DNA from: DASXRU01 sp039933315 | Lineage (GTDB): Bacteria > Acidobacteriota > Blastocatellia > Pyrinomonadales > Pyrinomonadaceae | Reading direction: 5' to 3' | Assembly: GCA_039933315.1 (NCBI GenBank) | Contig: JBDTOI010000080.1 | Coordinates: 1 to 17,834, forward strand | Length of the DNA: 17,834 bases | Shown: piece by piece, positions 13,894 to 17,834 of the stretch | Position numbering within the stretch: the first letter of the stretch is position 1 | How the letters are laid out: each line of letters opens with the position of its first letter | Position numbers and translations under genes: made by a program | The notes under the pieces: model-generated | Told to the model about the DNA's origin: nothing | Databases searched by the model: none | The model's input: only the letters and a program-made list of their open reading frames with translations

Positions 13894-15054
13894 CTACTTC
13901 GATATGCTGGCGTTGGAGGCGGCGGGGGGACCGAAACTGGCATGGACGTCACGAGGAACGTTTTCCATGGTGCGTTCGACCAGGTGATCGACGACCGCGT
14001 TTAGGTCGTTGGTCTCGTGATAGATGCGCAGTTGCTCGTCGGCAGAAGTGCCGCGCTCCAGGATAGTGTGAATGTGATCGATCTCTTTGCGCGAACCTAG
14101 TTCCTCGACCACGGGATCGATGAATTCGAGCAGCTCGCGAATCAGGTCGCGGACGGGCACTTCCTTCTGTTTGCCGAAATCCACCATCTTGCCGTCCAGG
14201 CCGTAACGCACGGCCCGCCACTTGTTTTCCTGGATCAGCGCGCGGCGATAAAGACGGAAGCCCAGGTTCTGGTCAATCAGGCCGTTGAGCCGGGCGACAA
14301 TGGCCTGGAACAGCGCGGCAATGGCAATGGTGTCGTCAACCCTGGTCGGTATATCGCAAACACGAAACTCGAGCGTGGGGAAAATGGGATGCGGCCGCAC
14401 GTCCCACCAGATCTTTCTGCCATTGTCGATGCAATTGGTACTGATTAGCAGGTCCACGTAGCGCTGAAACGAAGCATGAGAATCGAAATGGTCGGGAATG
14501 TCAGTGCGGGGAAACTGTTTGAAAACTTCAGAGCGATAAGATTTCAGACCGGTATTATGGCCCACCCAGAACGGCGACGAAGTTGAAAGCGCCAGCACAT
14601 GCGGCAGGAAGTAGCGCGCCGCGTTCATGATGTGCACGCGGCGTTCCGGATCAGCCACGCCCACGTGTACGTGCAAACCAAAGATCAGCAGCGAGCGGGC
14701 CACGGTTTGCAGTTCCTGCACCAGCAACTCGTAGCGCTCATCTTCGAATATTTTCTGATCCTGCCAGCGCGATATGGGGTGGGTCGAGGCTGCGATGATG
14801 ACCAGGCCCGTCTTGTTGGCAAGCCCGGAGATGATGCCGCGCAGACGCGTGATGTCGGCGCGGGCCTCCTGGATGTTCTTACAAATTCCAGTGCCCACCT
14901 CGACCATGGACTGGATCATCTCGGGCTTGATCTGCTCGCCCAGGATCATCTTCCCTTCTTCGAGAAACTCCGAGACATGCGACCGCAGCTCGCGCGAATG
15001 CGGATCCACGATTTGAAACTCTTCTTCGATGCCGAGGGTGAATTGATCGAACAT
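13894..15054 (-). CDS. YbdK-family carboxylate-amine ligase (glutamate-cysteine ligase family 2)
   Basis: 386 aa, of the GCS2 family: ATP-dependent formation of an amide between a carboxylate (often glutamate) and an amine, with weak glutamate-cysteine ligase activity in E. coli YbdK. Motifs: LGIEEEFQIVD at 7-17 (metal-binding glutamates E10-E12), a STHPISRW stretch (~90-97), FGLHVHVGV with H128 and H130, VGHNTGLKSYRSEVF, and WWDVRPHPIFPTLEFRVCDI. Length is typical. The start ATG 15052-15054 directly follows a 46-nt segment and an 18-bp upstream duplication of its own first codons, so a GTG at 15118 may have been the ancestral start. It is last of four minus-strand genes (ATP-grasp, PilZ, unknown, YbdK-like), suggesting it joins or extends an amide product made with the ATP-grasp enzyme. 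The substrate is unknown. Confidence 0.9.
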   Translation of the reverse strand: MFDQFTLGIEEEFQIVDPHSRELRSHVSEFLEEGKMILGEQIKPEMIQSMVEVGTGICKNIQEARADITRLRGIISGLANKTGLVIIAASTHPISRWQDQKIFEDERYELLVQELQTVARSLLIFGLHVHVGVADPERRVHIMNAARYFLPHVLALSTSSPFWVGHNTGLKSYRSEVFKQFPRTDIPDHFDSHASFQRYVDLLISTNCIDNGRKIWWDVRPHPIFPTLEFRVCDIPTRVDDTIAIAALFQAIVARLNGLIDQNLGFRLYRRALIQENKWRAVRYGLDGKMVDFGKQKEVPVRDLIRELLEFIDPVVEELGSRKEIDHIHTILERGTSADEQLRIYHETNDLNAVVDHLVERTMENVPRDVHASFGPPAASNASISK

Positions 15055-15117
15055 TCTAGACTCTTTCGAGCCCTCCCTTACGGTCGGGCTTCTGCCATTG
15101 GGTGAATTGATCGAACA
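15036..15117. repeat. 18-bp direct duplication flanking a 46-nt repeat-bearing insert
   Basis: GGGTGAATTGATCGAACA occurs exactly at 15036-15053 and again at 15100-15117, 64 nt apart. The first copy is codons 1-6 of the YbdK-like gene. Between them lie 46 nt containing a family 3 repeat (15068-15093). This looks like insertion with target duplication, or slippage, at the gene start. On the minus strand the outer copy begins GTG TTC GAT CAA TTC ACC, in frame for 20 codons to a TAG at 15056-15058 that ends 1 nt before the gene's ATG. A mini-ORF coupled to the gene is therefore possible, though it has no ribosome-binding site. Confidence 0.8.
15068..15093 (-). repeat. family 3 short repeat, reverse-oriented copy
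   Basis: On the minus strand this reads AGAAGCCCGACCGT then AAGGGAGGGCTC, differing from the copy at 10715-10741 by a single base in the variable position after CCGT. It sits just upstream of the YbdK-like start codon, so its GGGAGGG could affect ribosome binding or RNA structure there. Confidence 0.75.
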
Positions 15118-15123
15118 CCGCTG

Positions 15124-15672
15124 CTACTCGAAGAAGGGGGCGATCGCACGCCAGTCCGGGTGCCGGGCCCGAAACTTCTCCCGCCACAAGTGGCGAGCCG
15201 TGCTCAAAGGCGAGCCCCATGGTCCGTAAAGATCGAAATGGACATGCCAGTGTCGCTCGCCCTTGTCCAGTTCGGCCTTGTAAATATAGAGGAAATGCAG
15301 CGTGGCATTTACGCGCGACTTTTCCAGGAAACCACCTGAGTTATCGCTATGCCGGGCGAGGAAACGCGTGAAGTCTTTCCTGCTTCGCAGCGCTGAGTCC
15401 AGAAAAGGCCAGGCCGTGAAATACATTCCCACGCCGCCTTCACCGTACACATTATCAATCCGCCGTACTGCATCCCAAAGCTTCAGCGCAGTCAGACGGC
15501 GCATCAGGAGCAGCAATGCTTGTTGCTTATCAACGTGGATACTATCAAAAGCAACCGGCGTCGGGCCATAACCATAGAGCCCCTCGAGTTTATTATCCAG
15601 GGCGGCTCTTGTCTCTTGATCAAGATCGGCCCAAACCAGCGCTCCGGTTTGCGACCCTGCCGCAGCTGTCAT
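15124..15672 (-). CDS. hypothetical protein in ATP-grasp/YbdK operon (182 aa)
   Basis: I do not recognise the family. It is a soluble-looking 182-aa protein with no signal peptide or membrane segment. Notable parts: LEGLYGYGPTPVAFDSIHVD (~29-48), a leucine-rich helix (QALLLLMRRLTALKLWDAV), YGEGGVGMYFTAWPFLDSAL, an aromatic, histidine-rich stretch HWHVHFDLYGPWGSP (~141-155) that could bind a metal or nucleotide, and a basic aromatic end (RARHPDWRAIAPFFE). Its ATG overlaps the PilZ stop by 4 nt (ATGA), so the two are translationally coupled and probably work together. It lies between PilZ and the YbdK-like ligase, with 69 nt to the latter. No function is claimed. Confidence 0.8.
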   Translation of the reverse strand: MTAAAGSQTGALVWADLDQETRAALDNKLEGLYGYGPTPVAFDSIHVDKQQALLLLMRRLTALKLWDAVRRIDNVYGEGGVGMYFTAWPFLDSALRSRKDFTRFLARHSDNSGGFLEKSRVNATLHFLYIYKAELDKGERHWHVHFDLYGPWGSPLSTARHLWREKFRARHPDWRAIAPFFE

Positions 15673-16001
15673 GGCGCCGGTAATTCGCGCTCCATCAAAG
15701 TGCGCGTTTCATCGCTCAAACGATGGAATCGTACGCCGACGCCGTGACCGGGGTTACTGTAAACGACCTCCGCTCTGACCACCGCCGGGCCTGACTCCAG
15801 CGGAATTCGCAGGGTCAGGGTTGATCCTTCAGGGATGAGGGAGTGCGTACTCATGTAGAGTCCGCCCAGGCTGATGTCCTTCGAACTCGCTATCCCGGTG
15901 GAATCCTCCCCATCGAAATGCACGTCAACAATCAACCGCGTCCGATCGAATTGCCGGCGCTCGTCTGCCGGCGCGCCCGCTCCCTCGAGTTCGTCAACCA
16001 A
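15669..16001 (-). CDS. PilZ-domain protein (probable c-di-GMP receptor)
   Basis: 110 aa, almost wholly a PilZ domain. The c-di-GMP-binding pair is intact: RxxxR in ERRQFDR (R16 and R20) and DxSxxG in KDISLGGLYM (D42, S44, G47). Strands LTLRIPLESGPAVVRAEVVY and GVGVRFHRLS complete the barrel. A short polar N-terminus precedes it. The frame is bounded upstream by a TAG and contains no ATG; the start is TTG at 15999-16001 with AGAGGAG about 10 nt upstream. It overlaps the next gene by 4 nt. As a single-domain PilZ it would act as a switch subunit, most simply on the coupled unknown protein or on the ligases encoded beside it. It is 92 nt downstream of the ATP-grasp gene. Confidence 0.88.
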   Translation of the reverse strand: MVDELEGAGAPADERRQFDRTRLIVDVHFDGEDSTGIASSKDISLGGLYMSTHSLIPEGSTLTLRIPLESGPAVVRAEVVYSNPGHGVGVRFHRLSDETRTLMERELPAP

Positions 16002-16093
16002 GGTGATGCTTCTCCTCTACCTAAGGTATTCGCAAACGAGTCACTGAATAAAAGTCCAGGCGTGCGATGCGCGACGCATTGTACTCCAATATC

Positions 16094-17449
16094 CTATTTC
16101 CGCTCGCTGATAATAAACGTGGGCACCATGCCGCCCCCGGAGGAAACGTTGGCCAGCTCGGTTGATGACAGGCGGGTAAATGCCGACCCGACCTTGCCCA
16201 GGAAGAGTAGCGGATCCAGATCAACCAGTTGCTCGGCAAAATCAATTGTGCCATCGGGGCGCACTTCCGGGAATACCTCTTTGGCGGTCGGCACGCGCTC
16301 CTGCACCAGGTAGTCGCCGTTCGCCAGCGCTTTAGTCATAGCTTCGTCCCAGGCACTCGCGTCGGAGTTCCAGCCAATGTAGATTCCATGGCCGCCGTAG
16401 TCATCATTCGGCTTGAGCACCAGGCGATCCCTGCGAGCAGCCACAAACTCGAGCAAGTCGATCTGTTCGCCGTGATAATCGCTGTTTCCAATGCGGACCT
16501 GTCGCGTCCAGGGAATGTGCGCATCGATTGCGGCCCGTTCATCTTTCGAAAAGAGACCAGCGTGTCTCTGGTCGGTGAGCACGGCGAAAAGCGCTTTCTT
16601 GTGAATCAGCTTGGAACGAAAACTGTTCACCATGCAGAACGCGTGCGCGCGATACGCATCCAGCAACGCCGGGCACTCCTTCACAATTGGCAGATATTCG
16701 TTGACCAGCAGGCGCTTGTAAACGATGTCGATGCGAAAATCACCTGTCCGCAGTTTCCCGTTGGCAAACTCCAATTCATCGGGAGAACAGATGACCGTAG
16801 GGTGGCCGTTGGCCTCAAAAAACTCCTTGAAGAGTTCAAACTCCTTCTGGGTCGGCAGACCCTTCAAGTCGACGATGGCAATTTGCGCGGGGGCATCGGG
16901 CCGGCGGCCCAGGAACTCGGCATGGGCCCTTACCAGAATATCGAGCATCTGGCGTCGTCCCTGAAATGTGCGCAGGTGATAACTTTCCGCGAAGCGCTTC
17001 ATTACCGGCAATTCGCCGAAGATCTCGTAAGCCGTGTCTGCATAGGCGATGCCCGCAGGGCTTTCTCCATTCAATTCCACAAAGCTGTAGGCTTCGTCAG
17101 TCAGAAAGGAATCCAGCCGCGCCGTCGGTGACACGGCGCGATAGCCAGGATCGATGCTCACCAGGTCCCGTTCAATCTCAGTGAGGCCCAGTTCGTCGAG
17201 CAACGAGGGATTCAATATGGCAGCGTCTTTGACCTTTTCAATTGCCGCCCAGACTGTTTCGCAGACGCGAGTGATTCGGGCAAAGTCCTGCTCAGTGACA
17301 AAGTGAGGACGCAGGTAGGGAGACAGGGGGCGGCCGCCGAAGATGAGCTTGGAACGCTCCAGACCGTCGTCGAGCATCGCGCGCGAAGTTTCAGCCAGGT
17401 TACCTTCGTTTAAGAGATCGTGATATTTCGCGACAGCTTCGCGCAACAT
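16094..17449 (-). CDS. ATP-grasp family ligase, apparently circularly permuted
   Basis: 451 aa from ATG 17447-17449, which has GGATGG just upstream. The frame extends 49 codons further to 17596, but that stretch lacks domain character. Visible ATP-grasp elements: a metal-binding ExN (FVELNGESPAGIAY, E125 and N127), a lysine/glycine-rich nucleotide loop LVLKPNDDYGGHGIYIGW (K346), the strand LVQERV (~381-386), and a terminal NVSSGGGMVPTF (~434). In classical ATP-grasps the ExN follows the glycine loop; here it precedes it by about 220 residues, as in circularly permuted members. The conserved family wording SPTARLDSF and LRTFQGRR is also present. It should ligate a carboxylate to an amine or similar nucleophile using ATP. 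It heads a four-gene minus-strand set with PilZ, an unknown protein and a YbdK-like ligase. The product is unknown. Confidence 0.82.
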   Translation of the reverse strand: MLREAVAKYHDLLNEGNLAETSRAMLDDGLERSKLIFGGRPLSPYLRPHFVTEQDFARITRVCETVWAAIEKVKDAAILNPSLLDELGLTEIERDLVSIDPGYRAVSPTARLDSFLTDEAYSFVELNGESPAGIAYADTAYEIFGELPVMKRFAESYHLRTFQGRRQMLDILVRAHAEFLGRRPDAPAQIAIVDLKGLPTQKEFELFKEFFEANGHPTVICSPDELEFANGKLRTGDFRIDIVYKRLLVNEYLPIVKECPALLDAYRAHAFCMVNSFRSKLIHKKALFAVLTDQRHAGLFSKDERAAIDAHIPWTRQVRIGNSDYHGEQIDLLEFVAARRDRLVLKPNDDYGGHGIYIGWNSDASAWDEAMTKALANGDYLVQERVPTAKEVFPEVRPDGTIDFAEQLVDLDPLLFLGKVGSAFTRLSSTELANVSSGGGMVPTFIISERK

Positions 17450-17652
17450 GATTCCATCCGAATTGAATGTATGTGGGATTGCCAGAGTTGCGTAGGGTAG
17501 CACAACTGAGCCAAGGGCGTACTGCCGGCGAAGAGAGAGTAAAACAATGCAACAAGCTGGCGCGGAAGCCGGCGTTTCACGCAAAGTTTTCTGCACGTCT
17601 GCGACAAGGAGACACCGGGATGGAAACTGCGCTACGCGAAGGTAAAAGCTCG

Positions 17653-17707
17653 AACCCCAAAGGGGTTATGTCCTCCAGCCCAGGGTTGCCGCTTCGGCTA
17701 CCCTGGG
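17653..17707 (+). repeat. family 4 hairpin repeat, unit 1
   Basis: AACCCCAAAGGGGTT (17653-17667) is a 6-bp stem with a 3-nt loop. It is followed by a stronger hairpin at 17679-17707: CCCAGGGT pairs with ACCCTGGG, and inside it GCCG pairs with CGGC around CTT. The 20-bp motif at its start recurs at 17732 and 17785. It is non-coding and lies upstream of the ATP-grasp gene. The 17450-17652 stretch between that gene and the repeat shows no other feature. Confidence 0.75.
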
Positions 17708-17731
17708 AACCGATGAACACACGGATTCTCC

Positions 17732-17834
17732 AACCCCAACGGGGTTGTGTCGACGCTCGTTGGGTGCACCTCTCATTGTGAATTGACACAACCCCGTTGG
17801 GGTTGAGATTGGCCATTTCAAACCTGTACCCAGG
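17732..17834. repeat. family 4 repeats, inverted pair running off the window
   Basis: AACCCCAACGGGGTTGTGTC (17732-17751) and its exact reverse complement (17785-17804) form a 20-bp inverted repeat around a 33-nt centre, and each half is also a palindrome (AACCCC against GGGGTT). The window ends in GTACCCAGG, which resembles the start of the CCCAGGGT hairpin of unit 1, so the array probably continues. There is no gene and no regular spacer pattern. Confidence 0.75.

Noticed and set aside
16060..16085. Operator or hairpin (ATGCG-CGA-CGCAT) before the PilZ gene
   Set aside because: A 5-bp stem in a GC-rich region is easily due to chance and no second site supports it.
17450..17596. 49-residue N-terminal extension of the ATP-grasp protein
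   Set aside because: It has no domain or signal character, and the ATG at 17449 has a GGATGG ribosome-binding site.
17653..17834. CRISPR-like array
   Set aside because: Motifs occur in both orientations with unequal spacing and there are no unique spacers of uniform length or cas genes.

Overview
The window reads as a chromosomal segment of an uncultured or little-studied Acidobacteriota-like bacterium, most likely Blastocatellia/Pyrinomonadales. This placement is inferred from gene content: a VWFA-related secreted protein of the acidobacterial type, an ECF sigma operon with DUF4252 proteins, a GC-rich backbone, and several families of short palindromic repeats. No rRNA or other marker gene is present to confirm it.

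Layout. (1) 1-703 is an AT-richer stretch with two adjacent 78-residue proteins of unknown function on the minus strand, bracketed by a 10-bp inverted repeat that resembles integron attC core ends. (2) 704-3095 (minus) is a two-gene unit: a radical SAM/SPASM-like protein followed by a GT28 diacylglycerol-type glycosyltransferase. (3) 3238-6992 (minus) is an NtrY-type membrane histidine kinase followed by its NtrX-type sigma-54 activator. A 108-bp inverted-repeat element fills exactly the space between the kinase stop codon and the regulator start codon. (4) 7202-8170 (plus) is a CPBP intramembrane protease. (5) 8392-12203 (plus) is an ECF sigma factor, a translationally coupled single-pass anti-sigma-like protein, two exported DUF4252-type proteins and an exported VWFA-domain protein, probably one regulon or operon. 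(6) 12429-13577 (minus) is citrate synthase with a good sigma-70 promoter. (7) 13894-17449 (minus) is a circularly permuted-looking ATP-grasp, a PilZ protein, an unknown protein and a YbdK-type carboxylate-amine ligase, arranged like an operon for amide-bond synthesis with a possible c-di-GMP input. (8) 17450-17834 has no gene but carries clustered hairpin repeats.

The most striking non-coding feature is repeat content. Family 1 (three copies: 4606-4713, 7061-7173, 12324-12427) has arms of 30-33 bp, each folding into its own hairpin preceded by GTAG. This is the architecture of REP doublets (BIME/REPIN) mobilised by RAYT transposases. Family 2 (13654-13833) has the same organisation with a GGAG foot and compensatory stem changes. 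Family 3 is a 26-bp motif near 10.7 kb and 15.07 kb; the second copy sits between two copies of an 18-bp duplication of the start of the YbdK-like gene. Family 4 (17653-17834) is built from AACCCC/GGGGTT palindromes.

Functions are assigned from motifs read by eye; no database search was run. The ATP-grasp/PilZ/unknown/YbdK operon and the repeat-bounded NtrY-NtrX junction are the best candidates for new biology.
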